A stretch of DNA of 63,401 bases from Blautia sp. (GTDB lineage: Bacteria > Bacillota > Clostridia > Lachnospirales > Lachnospiraceae). The number at the start of each line of letters is the position of its first letter. Positions within the stretch are counted from its first letter, which is position 1. The stretch is from assembly GCA_017475035.1 (NCBI GenBank), contig JAFVGK010000064.1, positions 1 through 63,401 of the forward strand. The letters run 5' to 3'. Shown here one piece after another: positions 24,696-33,909 of this stretch. The translations under genes were made by a program, and so were the position numbers. Below the pieces are notes generated by a model. It ran no database searches. It had not been told where the DNA came from and was given only the letters and a program-made list of their open reading frames with translations.

Positions 24696-27323
24696 ATGGC
24701 GTTGTCACCGATGATGCAGGAATACCTGCGAACCAAAGAGGATTACAAGGATTGTATCCTGTTTTACCGCCTCGGCGATTTTTATGAGATGTTTTTTGAT
24801 GACGCCAGGCTGGCTTCCAGGGAACTGGAGCTGACTCTGACGGGGAAGGAATGCGGCCTGGAGGAGAGAGCGCCGATGTGCGGCCTTCCTTACCATGCGG
24901 CGGATTCCTATGTGACGCGCCTGATTGAAAAAGGATATAAAGTGGCGATCTGCGAGCAGGTCGAGGATCCTAAGCTGGCTAAAGGACTTGTAAAACGTGA
25001 GGTGATCCGGATTGTCACCCCGGGAACGACCCTGGACGCCGCTTCCCTGGATGAGACGAAGAATAACTATCTGTGCGCGATTTTCCTGCAGGATGGAATC
25101 TTCGGCATGGCAGCGGCGGATATTTCGACGGGAGACTGCTTTGCCACGGAGCTGGACAAGGAAAGCAAGCTGATTGATGAGATCAACAAGCTGATGCCCG
25201 CAGAGATCATATGCAACGCCGGATTTCTGGAGAGCGGGCTGGATCTGGAGGAGATGAAGGAGCGCCTGCATATCAGTGTTTTTTCTTTGGACGCCTCTTA
25301 TTTCGAGGAAGAAAGCTGCAGAAAGATCCTGCTGGAGCATTTTAAAAAGGAGTCTCCAAAGGAGCTGGAGATCGGGCAATACCGGATCGGCCTTCGGGCA
25401 GCGGGAGGACTCTTTGCCTATCTGAAAGCGACGCAGATGAACACCCTCTCCCAGATGACCGGAATCCGGGCTTACCATGCGGAAACCTATATGCTGATCG
25501 ACGCTTCCAGCCGCAGGAATCTGGAGCTGGTGGAGACGCTGAGGGAAAAGAACAAGCGAGGCTCCCTTTTATGGGTGCTGGACCGGACGCAGACGGCGAT
25601 GGGCGCCAGGATGCTGCGGCAGATCATTGAACAGCCTCTGCTGGATCCGGATGAAATCAACAAAAGGCTTTCCGCCATTGAGGAATTAAACGCCAATCCC
25701 ATGGCGAGGGACGAGATCCGGGAATACCTGCATTCCATTCACGACCTGGAGCGTCTGATCAGCCGGATCAGCTTTAAGTCGGCAAATCCCAGAGATATGA
25801 TCGCATTCGCCCAGTCTCTGGCAATGATACCTCCGATTCACAGCCTGCTGGGTGATTTTTCTTCCCCGATGCTGAAAGAGCTGCTTGAGGAGACGGATAA
25901 ACTGGAGGATGTCACGGACTGGATTCTGAGCGCAATCGACGACGATCCTCCTATGGCGCAAAAAGAAGGCGGAATTATCCGGGACGGATATAATGAGCAT
26001 GTGGACACCTTCCGCCGTTCCCGGACAGACGGAAAGAAATGGCTGTCGGAGCTGGAAGCCAGGGAAAGGGAGAAGACGGGGATCAAAACACTTCGGGTTA
26101 AGTTCAACCGGGTTTTCGGCTATGCGATCGAGGTGACAAATTCATTCCGCTCTCAGGTGCCGGAGAACTATGTGCGGAAGCAGACCCTGGCGAATGCCGA
26201 GCGGTATATTACCCAGGAACTCAAGGAGCTGGAGGATGTGATCCTGGGGGCGGAGGACAAGCTGTATGCTTTGGAATATGAGCTGTTTTCCGAGGTGCGG
26301 GACAAGGTCGCGGGAGAGATTCTCCGGATTCAGCGGACGGCGCGGGCGTTGGCTTTTGTGGACGTATTCTGCTCTTTGTCTTTGGTGGCGGAGCAGGGAA
26401 ATTATGTCCGGCCGAAGGTGGATTCTACGGGAATTGTTGATATCAGGGACGGACGACATCCGGTGGTGGAAAAGGTTTCTTCCGGAGAGATGTTCGTCGC
26501 CAATGATACATACCTGGACCGCAGGAAAAAGAGGATTTCCGTCATTACGGGACCGAATATGGCCGGGAAATCCACCTATATGCGGCAGACGGCCCTGATC
26601 GTTCTGATGGCGCAGATCGGCAGCTTTGTGCCGGCGTCCGAGGCCAGGATCGGGATCGTGGATCAGATTTTTACAAGGGTCGGCGCTTCGGATGATCTGG
26701 CAAGCGGGCAGAGCACATTTATGGTGGAGATGACAGAGGTCGCCAATATCCTGAAAAACGCGACGGCAAACAGCCTTTTGATTCTTGATGAGATCGGCAG
26801 GGGAACCTCCACCTTCGACGGGCTGGCCATCGCCTGGGCGGTGATCGAGTATATCAGCAATGTGCGGCTCTGCGGGGCGAAGACGCTGTTTGCGACGCAC
26901 TACCATGAGCTGACAGAGCTGGAGGGCAAGATCTCCGGGGTGAATAATTATTGCGTTGCGGTGAAGGAGCGCGGGGATGATATTGTGTTTCTGCGCAGGA
27001 TTGTCAAAGGCGGCGCGGATAAGAGCTACGGGATCCAGGTGGCGAGGCTTGCGGGCGTGCCGGAGCCTGTGATCGAGCGGGCGAAGCAGCTGGTACGCCA
27101 GCTGGCGGAGTCGGATATCACGGATACGGTCCGGGATATGACGGAGAAGAAGAAAGTCCGGGAGGATAAGGCGCAGCTGTCCTTCTTCTCTTTTGCGCCG
27201 AATCCGAATGTGAACCCGCACGCGGATGTGATCGAGGAGCTGCGGGGGATGGATCTGGGAAATCTGACGCCTCTGGAGGCCTTGAATACGCTGTACCGGC
27301 TGCAGGAGAAGGTAAAGAAGTAA
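24696..27323 (+). CDS. mutS: DNA mismatch repair protein MutS
   Basis: 875 residues. MutS recognises mismatches as a dimer and recruits MutL. The N-terminal mismatch-binding motif is present (LGDFYEMFFDDA, with the Phe-x-Glu pair). The core and lever domains run to about residue 570. The ATPase domain carries Walker A GPNMAGKSTYMRQTA, the signature ASDDLASGQSTFMVEM, Walker B ILDEIGRGTSTFDG and the ATHYHELTEL switch. It lies 41 bases after miaB with an AAGGACGG site, and 68 bases before mutL, a gap that holds one unit of the intergenic repeat family. Confidence 0.98.
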   Translation: MALSPMMQEYLRTKEDYKDCILFYRLGDFYEMFFDDARLASRELELTLTGKECGLEERAPMCGLPYHAADSYVTRLIEKGYKVAICEQVEDPKLAKGLVKREVIRIVTPGTTLDAASLDETKNNYLCAIFLQDGIFGMAAADISTGDCFATELDKESKLIDEINKLMPAEIICNAGFLESGLDLEEMKERLHISVFSLDASYFEEESCRKILLEHFKKESPKELEIGQYRIGLRAAGGLFAYLKATQMNTLSQMTGIRAYHAETYMLIDASSRRNLELVETLREKNKRGSLLWVLDRTQTAMGARMLRQIIEQPLLDPDEINKRLSAIEELNANPMARDEIREYLHSIHDLERLISRISFKSANPRDMIAFAQSLAMIPPIHSLLGDFSSPMLKELLEETDKLEDVTDWILSAIDDDPPMAQKEGGIIRDGYNEHVDTFRRSRTDGKKWLSELEAREREKTGIKTLRVKFNRVFGYAIEVTNSFRSQVPENYVRKQTLANAERYITQELKELEDVILGAEDKLYALEYELFSEVRDKVAGEILRIQRTARALAFVDVFCSLSLVAEQGNYVRPKVDSTGIVDIRDGRHPVVEKVSSGEMFVANDTYLDRRKKRISVITGPNMAGKSTYMRQTALIVLMAQIGSFVPASEARIGIVDQIFTRVGASDDLASGQSTFMVEMTEVANILKNATANSLLILDEIGRGTSTFDGLAIAWAVIEYISNVRLCGAKTLFATHYHELTELEGKISGVNNYCVAVKERGDDIVFLRRIVKGGADKSYGIQVARLAGVPEPVIERAKQLVRQLAESDITDTVRDMTEKKKVREDKAQLSFFSFAPNPNVNPHADVIEELRGMDLGNLTPLEALNTLYRLQEKVKK

Positions 27324-27326
27324 GCA

Positions 27327-27381
27327 GCAAAATTGTCATCTGAAGACATTGAGCCGACGTACAGAACTGCGTTATAGGAGG
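27327..27381 (+). repeat. Hairpin-plus-tail intergenic repeat, unit B
   Basis: The tail matches the proC units: GCAAAATTGTCATCTG, CATTGAGCCGACGTACA, then GTTATAGGAGG. The GGAGG at its end is the ribosome binding site of mutL (GTG at 27392). The hairpin part is weak here because mutS coding sequence lies directly upstream (GCTG and CAGC at 27300-27328 could pair). Confidence 0.7.
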
Positions 27382-27391
27382 GGTGTGTACG

Positions 27392-29839
27392 GTGAGAGAG
27401 ATAGCGGTGCTGGATCAGCAGACGATAGATAAGATCGCGGCAGGAGAGGTGGTGGAACGTCCGGCTTCGGTGGTAAAGGAATTGATTGAAAATGCCATCG
27501 ACGCCGGAGCGACGGCAATTACCGCCGAGATTACGGAGGGCGGCAAAAAGCTGATCCGGATTACGGATAACGGCAGCGGAATTCCCGCGGATCAGGCAGC
27601 CCTGGCTTTTTGCGCGCATGCCACTTCAAAGCTGGAGAAAATCGAGGATCTTTCCGTGATTGACTCTTTTGGCTTTCGCGGTGAGGCTTTATCCAGTATT
27701 GCAGCGGTTTCGGAAGTGGAGATGATCACAAAAACCTCGGGAGATATCACAGGCACCAGATATGTGATCGCAGGAGGCGCAGAGCAGTCCCTGGAGGAAA
27801 TCGGGGCGCCGGAGGGAACCACTTTCCTGGTGAAGGATCTGTTTTTCAATACTCCGGCGCGTCATAAATTCCTGAAGTCCGATACTTCAGAGGCGATGGA
27901 GGTGGGCAGCCTGATGGAGCAGCTTGCCCTGTCTCATCCGAACATTGCCTTTAAATATATAACGAATAAGCAGGTGAAGATGGCTACCTCCGGCAACGGA
28001 AACGGACGGGACGTGATTTACCATATCTACGGGCGGGATATCGCAAAATCCCTGATCGAGGTATCTTTTGAAAACGAGTTCCTCCGGATCACCGGTTATA
28101 TCGGAAAACCGGAGATCGCGAGGGGAAACAGAAGTTTTGAACATTATTTCGTCAATGGCAGGTATGTGAGGAACAATATTGTGACCAAGGCCATTGAGGA
28201 CGGATATAAAGGCTTTCTGATGCAGCATAAGTTCCCGTTTGTGGTTCTTTCCCTGACCATGAACGGGGAAGAGGTGGACGTCAATGTTCACCCCCGAAAG
28301 CTGGAAGTACGTTTTTCCAGAGGGCAGGAGATTTATGAGGCAATCTGCGATATGGTTTCCAATGCGCTCCGGCACCGGGAGATGATTCCCAGCGTGACGC
28401 CGGGGAAGCCGGATCCGGTTTCACAGCCCCGGAAGCTTCAGCGCAGCCAGGTGCCGGAGCCCTTTGAGACGAAACGCCTGGAACAGCAGGCAAGGCAGAC
28501 GAAAGCGGATGACGACTGGCACGTGGGGGAAGAGAATTCCTACGAGAAGAACACTCTTGCCGGAGCGGTACACAGAGAAGAAGATCCCTTCTTTGCCAGA
28601 CTGGAGAAAGCTCCGCCCGCTGATTCTCTTATGCCGCAGGAGGAAGAGCTTTTTGCGGGAAGCCTGAAAGGAGCGATGAGGGAAACAGAGTCTGAGAAGG
28701 ATGCGGATATTGAGGGGAACAAGGACAAGCCTGAACTCTTACAAGGGGCCGGATCAGGGAAAACGGAACGAGCTGCCGGGGAAAGAATAACGGAACGCGG
28801 AGTGAGTCCGGAAAAGAGATCGGAAGGCGAGAGCTTAAGCGCGGAACCAGACAGATACGCAAGGGAGACTTCCGGAGAAGGATCAGCAGTTGAAGTCTCC
28901 GGAGAAGGACAGTCGGCTGTTGTTTCCGGAGAAGGATCGTCAATAGAGAGCTTCGGAGAAGGAACGTCGGCAGAAGCTTCCGGGGAAGAATCGTCGGCTG
29001 AAGAATCCGGAGAGGCATCGTCAATAAAAACATCCGGAGAAGCATCGTTAATAAAAATATCCGGAGAAGCATCATCAAAAGAAGTTTCCGGAGAAGCATC
29101 GTCGGCTGCAGCTTCCGGAGAGACAGAGGAAGTCGTACCTGCGGGTTATGGAAAGGATGCAGCGGTAACATCTGCGCCGGATCAGTCGTTTGCTTATATC
29201 AGCAGTAAAAAGGCGCGGCAGATGGAGCTTTTTGAGGAGAAGCTTTTGGATCCGAAGTCCAGGGTGCGCCATCGGCTGATCGGAAAGCTGTTTGACACAT
29301 ACTGGCTGGTCGAATTCGGCGATAATTTTTATCTGATCGATCAGCATGCGGCTCACGAAAAGATCAACTATGAACGACTGGTGGCTCAGTTTCGCAGGCG
29401 GGAGATAGCGTCCCAGCTTCTGGCGCCGCCTCTTATGGTGACTCTGAGCACACAGGAGGAAGCGCAGCTGAAGGAAAACCTCTCCTGGTTTACGGATTTC
29501 GGTTTTGACATTGAGCATTATGGGGGAAAGGAATACTGTATCCATGCCGTTCCGACCAACATTTACCAGTTTACGGAAGAGGAATTGTTCCATGAAATGC
29601 TGGACAGTCTGTCTGTATCCATGCGGAAGGATCCGATGGGTGTTTTTGCCTACCGTCTGGCTTCAATGTCCTGCAAGGCAGCCGTCAAGGGCGGCAATCG
29701 AATCTCCTTTGAGGAGGCCAATGCCATGATCGATGAACTGCTGCAGCTGGAAAATCCCTATCATTGTCCCCATGGAAGGCCGACGATCATCTGTATGACA
29801 AAGGCGGAAATAGAGAAGAAGTTCCATCGGATCGTGTGA
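27392..29839 (+). CDS. mutL: DNA mismatch repair protein MutL with long repetitive linker
   Basis: 815 residues, starting at GTG 27392 (AGGAGGG at 27376-27382; the product then begins MREIAVLDQ as in the family). The GHKL ATPase domain has ENAIDAGAT, DNGSGIP and GFRGEALSSIA. The C-terminal dimerisation domain has the endonuclease motif DQHAAHEKINYE (DQHAxxExxxxE) and the CPHGRP zinc-site block, as expected where no MutH exists. The linker, residues about 330-600, is unusually long and includes about ten copies of a nine-residue SGEASSxxx repeat (about 494-580). MutL proteins of this group are typically around 600-700 residues, so the extra length is mostly this array. Confidence 0.97.
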   Translation: MREIAVLDQQTIDKIAAGEVVERPASVVKELIENAIDAGATAITAEITEGGKKLIRITDNGSGIPADQAALAFCAHATSKLEKIEDLSVIDSFGFRGEALSSIAAVSEVEMITKTSGDITGTRYVIAGGAEQSLEEIGAPEGTTFLVKDLFFNTPARHKFLKSDTSEAMEVGSLMEQLALSHPNIAFKYITNKQVKMATSGNGNGRDVIYHIYGRDIAKSLIEVSFENEFLRITGYIGKPEIARGNRSFEHYFVNGRYVRNNIVTKAIEDGYKGFLMQHKFPFVVLSLTMNGEEVDVNVHPRKLEVRFSRGQEIYEAICDMVSNALRHREMIPSVTPGKPDPVSQPRKLQRSQVPEPFETKRLEQQARQTKADDDWHVGEENSYEKNTLAGAVHREEDPFFARLEKAPPADSLMPQEEELFAGSLKGAMRETESEKDADIEGNKDKPELLQGAGSGKTERAAGERITERGVSPEKRSEGESLSAEPDRYARETSGEGSAVEVSGEGQSAVVSGEGSSIESFGEGTSAEASGEESSAEESGEASSIKTSGEASLIKISGEASSKEVSGEASSAAASGETEEVVPAGYGKDAAVTSAPDQSFAYISSKKARQMELFEEKLLDPKSRVRHRLIGKLFDTYWLVEFGDNFYLIDQHAAHEKINYERLVAQFRRREIASQLLAPPLMVTLSTQEEAQLKENLSWFTDFGFDIEHYGGKEYCIHAVPTNIYQFTEEELFHEMLDSLSVSMRKDPMGVFAYRLASMSCKAAVKGGNRISFEEANAMIDELLQLENPYHCPHGRPTIICMTKAEIEKKFHRIV
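28871..29131 (+). repeat. 27-bp minisatellite in the mutL linker
   Basis: Nine full units and one partial unit of a 27-base repeat, each starting TCCGGAGAAG or TCCGGAGAGGC or close to it and encoding SGE(G/A)SSxxx. Because the unit is a multiple of three, copy-number change would not break the frame. Confidence 0.92.
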
Positions 29840-29925
29840 AGCAAAGCGATCCGATGAAATCAGGTTTTTCCGGAATAAACAAAAAGGCAATCTGCGTTTG
29901 GTGAGGACAGAAAGGTGTGAGAAGG

Positions 29926-30876
29926 ATGGAGAAAAAACCGCTGATTGTTCTGACGGGGCCGACTGCTGTCGGAAAGACGAGTCTTTCGATCAGGCTGGCT
30001 AAGGCTGTGGGCGGGGAGATTATTTCTGCGGACAGCATGCAGGTCTACCGGGGCATGGATATCGGCTCGGCAAAGATCACTCCCTCGCAGATGCAGGGAG
30101 TTCCCCACCATCTTGTGGACGTCCTGGATCCGGAAGAGGATTTCAATGTTTTTCTGTTTCAAAAGCTGGCTTTTGAGGCGATGGAAAAGATTTATGCGGC
30201 AGGCCATGTGCCGATCCTGGTCGGGGGGACAGGCTTTTACATTCAGGCTGTGACCAAAGAGGTGGATTTTACGAAGGAAGCCGCGGACGGGGAATACCGA
30301 CGTTCCCTGGAGGAGCTTGCCCGGCAGCAGGGGGCGGAGGCGCTTCATGAAATGCTTGCCAGGGTTGATCCGAAAAGCGCGGAGGCGATCCATGCGCATA
30401 ATGTCAAACGGGTGATCCGGGCTTTGGAGTATTATGAACAGAATCACAGTCCTATTTCGGAACACAATCAGGCGGAACGGGCGAAGTCTTCTCCTTACCA
30501 ACTGGCATATTTTGTCCTGAACGCCCCGCGGCCTTTACTGTATCAGCGGATTGACGCCCGCGTAGATGAGATGATGGAGCAGGGACTGCTGCATGAAGTG
30601 GAGTCGCTTTATGAGCGGGGCTGCCGGAGGGGAATGTCATCAATGCAGGGGCTTGGATATAAGGAGATTCTGGATTACCTGACCGGGGATATCGAAACCC
30701 TGGAGGAAGCCGTGGATACGATCAAGCGGGATACGCGGCATTTTGCGAAGAGACAACTCACATGGTTCCGTCGGGAAGGAGATGTCATCTGGGTGGATAA
30801 GGACCGCTTTGATTATGATGAGGACAGGATACTGGATTTTATGCTGGAGTGCATAAGGGCGGAATCACAAGAATGA
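29926..30876 (+). CDS. miaA: tRNA dimethylallyltransferase MiaA
   Basis: 316 residues from the ATG at 29926 (AAAGG at 29911-29915); an upstream GTG at 29917 would add three residues. MiaA transfers dimethylallyl from dimethylallyl diphosphate to A37 of tRNA. The P-loop LTGPTAVGKTSLS, the DSMQVYRGMDIGSAK block, VPHHLVDVLDP, GGTGFYIQA and the C-terminal MQGLGYKEI and DTRHFAKRQLTWFR blocks are all present. It completes the MiaA/MiaB pair in this cluster and lies 13 bases before the next gene, so they are probably cotranscribed. Confidence 0.97.
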   Translation: MEKKPLIVLTGPTAVGKTSLSIRLAKAVGGEIISADSMQVYRGMDIGSAKITPSQMQGVPHHLVDVLDPEEDFNVFLFQKLAFEAMEKIYAAGHVPILVGGTGFYIQAVTKEVDFTKEAADGEYRRSLEELARQQGAEALHEMLARVDPKSAEAIHAHNVKRVIRALEYYEQNHSPISEHNQAERAKSSPYQLAYFVLNAPRPLLYQRIDARVDEMMEQGLLHEVESLYERGCRRGMSSMQGLGYKEILDYLTGDIETLEEAVDTIKRDTRHFAKRQLTWFRREGDVIWVDKDRFDYDEDRILDFMLECIRAESQE

Positions 30877-30889
30877 GGAAGAGTAGAGA

Positions 30890-32170
30890 ATGCAGATAGA
30901 GAAGATTTATCAGCAGCTGGGGATTTCCCCGGAGGTATATGCTTTTGGCAAGGAGACGGAGGCTTCTTTGAGGGAGCGGTTTGCCCGTCTGGATGAGATC
31001 GCGGAATTTAACCAGATGAAGGTATTGCTCGCGATGCAGAAGAATCAGGTCAGTGAGGACTGTTTCGGCTCCAGCTCCGGTTATGGCTATGGGGATCACG
31101 GGAGAGATACCCTGGAAAAGGTTTACGCGGATGTCTTTCACACGGAGGCGGCTTTGGTCCGCCCGCTGATTGCCTGCGGCACCCATGCTCTGGCGATTGC
31201 CCTCTTTGGTAATCTTCGTCCGGGTGAGGAACTGCTGGCGCCGGCCGGCAAACCTTATGACACGTTGGAGGAGGTCATCGGGATCCGTCCGTCACGTGGT
31301 TCTCTGGCGGAATACGGGGTATCTTATCGCCAGGTGGATCTGCTTGCGGACGGCAGCTTTGATTATGAAAACATTCGGAGGGCGATTACCCCGAAAACGA
31401 AGCTGGCAGCGATCCAACGGTCGAAAGGGTATCAGACGAGGCCTTCTTTTTCCGTGGAACAGATCGGACAGTTAATTGCTTTTATTAAAGATATCAAACC
31501 GGATATCATCTGCATGGTGGATAATTGTTACGGAGAATTTGTCGAAACAATCGAGCCGGGCGATGTGGGTGCGGACATGGTGGTTGGCTCGCTGATCAAA
31601 AATCCGGGAGGCGGTCTGGCTCCGATCGGCGGTTATATCGCAGGAACCTCTGATTGCGTGGAGAACGCTTCCTATCGGATGACCTGTCCTGGGCTTGGCG
31701 CGGAGGTCGGCGCTTCACTTGGAGTCAACCGTTCTTTCTATCAGGGATTGTTTCTCGCCCCGATGGTGACAAAGGGGGCGCTGAAGGGGGCGATTTTCGC
31801 GGCGAATGTATATGAGCGGCTTGGCTTTGCGGTGGTTCCTGACGGTTCTGAGGAGCGGGCGGATATCATCCAGGCAGTGACCCTGGGCAGCAGGGAGGCC
31901 CTGGTCGCTTTCTGTAAAGGAATCCAGGCAGCGGCTCCAGTAGACAGCCATGTGGTGCCGGAACCCTGGGATATGCCGGGCTATGACAGTCAGGTCATTA
32001 TGGCGGCAGGCGCCTTTGTCCAGGGTTCGTCCATCGAGCTTTCCGCTGACGGACCCTGCCGGGAACCATATGCGGTATACTTCCAGGGAGGGCTCACCTA
32101 TGAACATGCCAGGTTTGGCATTATGAAATCCCTGCAGGGCCTCGTAGATGAAGGAATTGTGAAGCTTTGA
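30890..32170 (+). CDS. Methionine gamma-lyase-family PLP protein (aluminium-resistance-type)
   Basis: 426 residues. The protein has the fold-type I PLP pattern of the Met_gamma_lyase family (YnbB-like), whose members are often found beside miaA in Bacillota. GSSSGYGYGDHGRDTLE and LIACGTHALAIALFGNLRPG form the N-terminal active-site region. VDNCYGEFVE is the cofactor-stacking Asp block, and MVVGSLIKNPGGGLAP carries the PLP lysine. The physiological substrate is not established for this group, and the aluminium-resistance name has little support. The C-terminal QGGLTYEHARFGI is typical. Confidence 0.9.
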   Translation: MQIEKIYQQLGISPEVYAFGKETEASLRERFARLDEIAEFNQMKVLLAMQKNQVSEDCFGSSSGYGYGDHGRDTLEKVYADVFHTEAALVRPLIACGTHALAIALFGNLRPGEELLAPAGKPYDTLEEVIGIRPSRGSLAEYGVSYRQVDLLADGSFDYENIRRAITPKTKLAAIQRSKGYQTRPSFSVEQIGQLIAFIKDIKPDIICMVDNCYGEFVETIEPGDVGADMVVGSLIKNPGGGLAPIGGYIAGTSDCVENASYRMTCPGLGAEVGASLGVNRSFYQGLFLAPMVTKGALKGAIFAANVYERLGFAVVPDGSEERADIIQAVTLGSREALVAFCKGIQAAAPVDSHVVPEPWDMPGYDSQVIMAAGAFVQGSSIELSADGPCREPYAVYFQGGLTYEHARFGIMKSLQGLVDEGIVKL

Positions 32171-32369
32171 CAGATGTGGATAAACTGATCTGTTGAAAAC
32201 ATACGGCTTCAGCAAAAACATGATTATATATTATATAGTTGAGGGAATAAAACCGTTCCTCCGGTAATACAGCAGGCAAAGAAAACGTGTGCCATAGTAT
32301 CGGGTCAGGGAAAACTGATTTGTGAGGCGGGCAAAGATAACCGCGCCTTGAAGCGGAAGGGAAATAATC

Positions 32370-33653
32370 ATGACACGAGAAGTTAAAAAAGAGGACAGAC
32401 GCCGGCATGTTTTTGTGATCGGTGCAGGGGCCTCCGGGATGATGGCTGCGATCCGGGCGGCGAGGGAAGGCGCAAGGGTAACCGTTCTGGAAGCGAATGA
32501 ACGGGCAGGGCGCAAGCTGGCTGCCACAGGGAACGGCAGGTGCAATTTTACGAATCTCACTGCTGTGCCGGATGCTTATCGCGGAAACAACCCTTCGTTT
32601 ATTGAGACAGCCTTACATGCTTATTCCGTGGAAGATACGATCCGTTTTTTCGAGGAGCTGGGGCTTTATCCTGCTGAAGAAGACGGAAGATTGTACCCGC
32701 GCAGCATGCAGGCGCAAAGCGTTGTGGATCTCCTTCGGCGGGAAATGGACCGGCTGGGGGTGACGTGCAAATATCAGGAGCATGTGGAGTCGGTTCGGAT
32801 TCTGAGGGAAGCACGGAAACAGGAACTGCAAAAGGAAGGCGCGGCTTCACGGAATTTTGAGATCAAGACGGGAACCTGGCAATATCAGGCGGATACGCTC
32901 ATCCTTGCCTGCGGCTCTAAAGCCTCATCCATCGCCGGTTCCGGGGAGGACGGCTACAGGCTTGCAAAGTCCCTCGGGCATACCATATGGAAACCTCTGC
33001 CGGCTCTGGTTCCGCTTTCATTACGCGGTGTAAAATTTTCCGCCTGGGCGGGAGTACGGACGAAGGGAAAGCTTACTCTGTTGATAGAGGATGTGCCCGC
33101 TGCCATTGAGACGGGGGAGCTGCAGCTGACGGATTACGGGATTTCCGGAATTCCCGCCATGGTGATCAGCAGATATGCTGCCAAGGCTCTGGACGAGGGG
33201 AAAAAAGTATCCGTCAGCATTGATTTTCTCCCGGAAATTTCCCTGCAGGACATGCCGGGCTTCTGGAAACGCAGAAAAGAAGCCTGTCCGGATAAGAATA
33301 CCAAAGAACTCCTTGTTGGTCTCTTTCCGGATAAGCTGATCCGGGTCCTGGCGGCTCAGGAGGATGTATGCAAGGCAATCAAGGGCTTTTGCCTTGACGT
33401 AGAAAAAACACTGTCTTTTTCTCATGCCCAGGTCTGTCAGGGCGGCGTCGATACCAGGGAGATCGATCCTCTGACAATGCGTTCTTTGCGCTGCCCGGGT
33501 CTTTATCTTACTGGAGAGCTGCTTGACGTCGACGGCACCTGCGGCGGCTATAACCTCCAGTGGGCCTGGACAAGCGGTACACTCGCGGGAAGAGCTGCCG
33601 CATGGGAATCATTCGAAGCGTTCAGGCATCCCGGAACGCCGTCTGTTCGATAG
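32370..33653 (+). CDS. BaiN/HI0933-type NAD(P)/FAD-dependent oxidoreductase
   Basis: 427 residues. The N-terminal dinucleotide motif is VIGAGASGMMAAIRAAREGA, followed by AGRKLAATGNGRCNFTN, the hallmark of the HI0933/YhiN flavoprotein family. The C-terminus TGELLDVDGTCGGYNLQWAW closes the FAD site. Family members include a flavoprotein (BaiN) that has been linked to bile-acid reduction, but general family proteins cannot be given a substrate from sequence. The ribosome site is GGAAGGG. It is 199 bases from the previous gene; that gap shows no clear element. Confidence 0.92.
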   Translation: MTREVKKEDRRRHVFVIGAGASGMMAAIRAAREGARVTVLEANERAGRKLAATGNGRCNFTNLTAVPDAYRGNNPSFIETALHAYSVEDTIRFFEELGLYPAEEDGRLYPRSMQAQSVVDLLRREMDRLGVTCKYQEHVESVRILREARKQELQKEGAASRNFEIKTGTWQYQADTLILACGSKASSIAGSGEDGYRLAKSLGHTIWKPLPALVPLSLRGVKFSAWAGVRTKGKLTLLIEDVPAAIETGELQLTDYGISGIPAMVISRYAAKALDEGKKVSVSIDFLPEISLQDMPGFWKRRKEACPDKNTKELLVGLFPDKLIRVLAAQEDVCKAIKGFCLDVEKTLSFSHAQVCQGGVDTREIDPLTMRSLRCPGLYLTGELLDVDGTCGGYNLQWAWTSGTLAGRAAAWESFEAFRHPGTPSVR

Positions 33654-33681
33654 TGACAAGTCCGACGGAACGTGTTATACT
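33653..33681 (+). promoter_or_regulatory. Promoter of malQ
   Basis: GTGACA (33653-33658), a 17-base spacer and TATACT (33676-33681) preceded by TGT, an extended -10. It overlaps the stop codon of the flavoprotein gene and implies a leader of about 220 bases that includes the palindrome at 33712-33873. Confidence 0.6.
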
Positions 33682-33711
33682 ACATCCGATGAAAATATAG
33701 ACTGCTTCATC

Positions 33712-33873
33712 TAAGGATCGCCCCGTAAATAAATGGAACATCTTTTGCGTCTGAATCGTCGTCTGCTGCGTTGTCGTCAGTCGTCGATGCCCGCATCGAC
33801 TCCATTCTCCGCCTTGCATACGGCGATTTATCCTGCGAAATCTTGTTCCATTTATTTACGTTGCAATCCTAAA
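33712..33873. repeat. Palindromic element in the malQ leader
   Basis: A perfect 17-base inverted repeat (CGTAAATAAATGGAACA at 33724-33740, its complement at 33844-33860) is extended outward with mismatches by TAAGGATCGC / GCAATCCTA. The 103-base interior contains a small hairpin (TCGATGC / GCATCGA at 33784-33799) and many GTCGTC motifs. It resembles palindromic repetitive elements of Clostridia, but I could not compare it. Confidence 0.75.
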
Positions 33874-33909
33874 GTGAAGCTAGTATTGAAAACGGAGGTA
33901 ATCATCCTT

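Noticed and set aside
33733-33909. 59-codon N-terminal extension of MalQ
   Set aside because: It runs through the palindromic element and has no family similarity. The ATG at 33910 has a proper ribosome site and the normal MalQ N-terminus.
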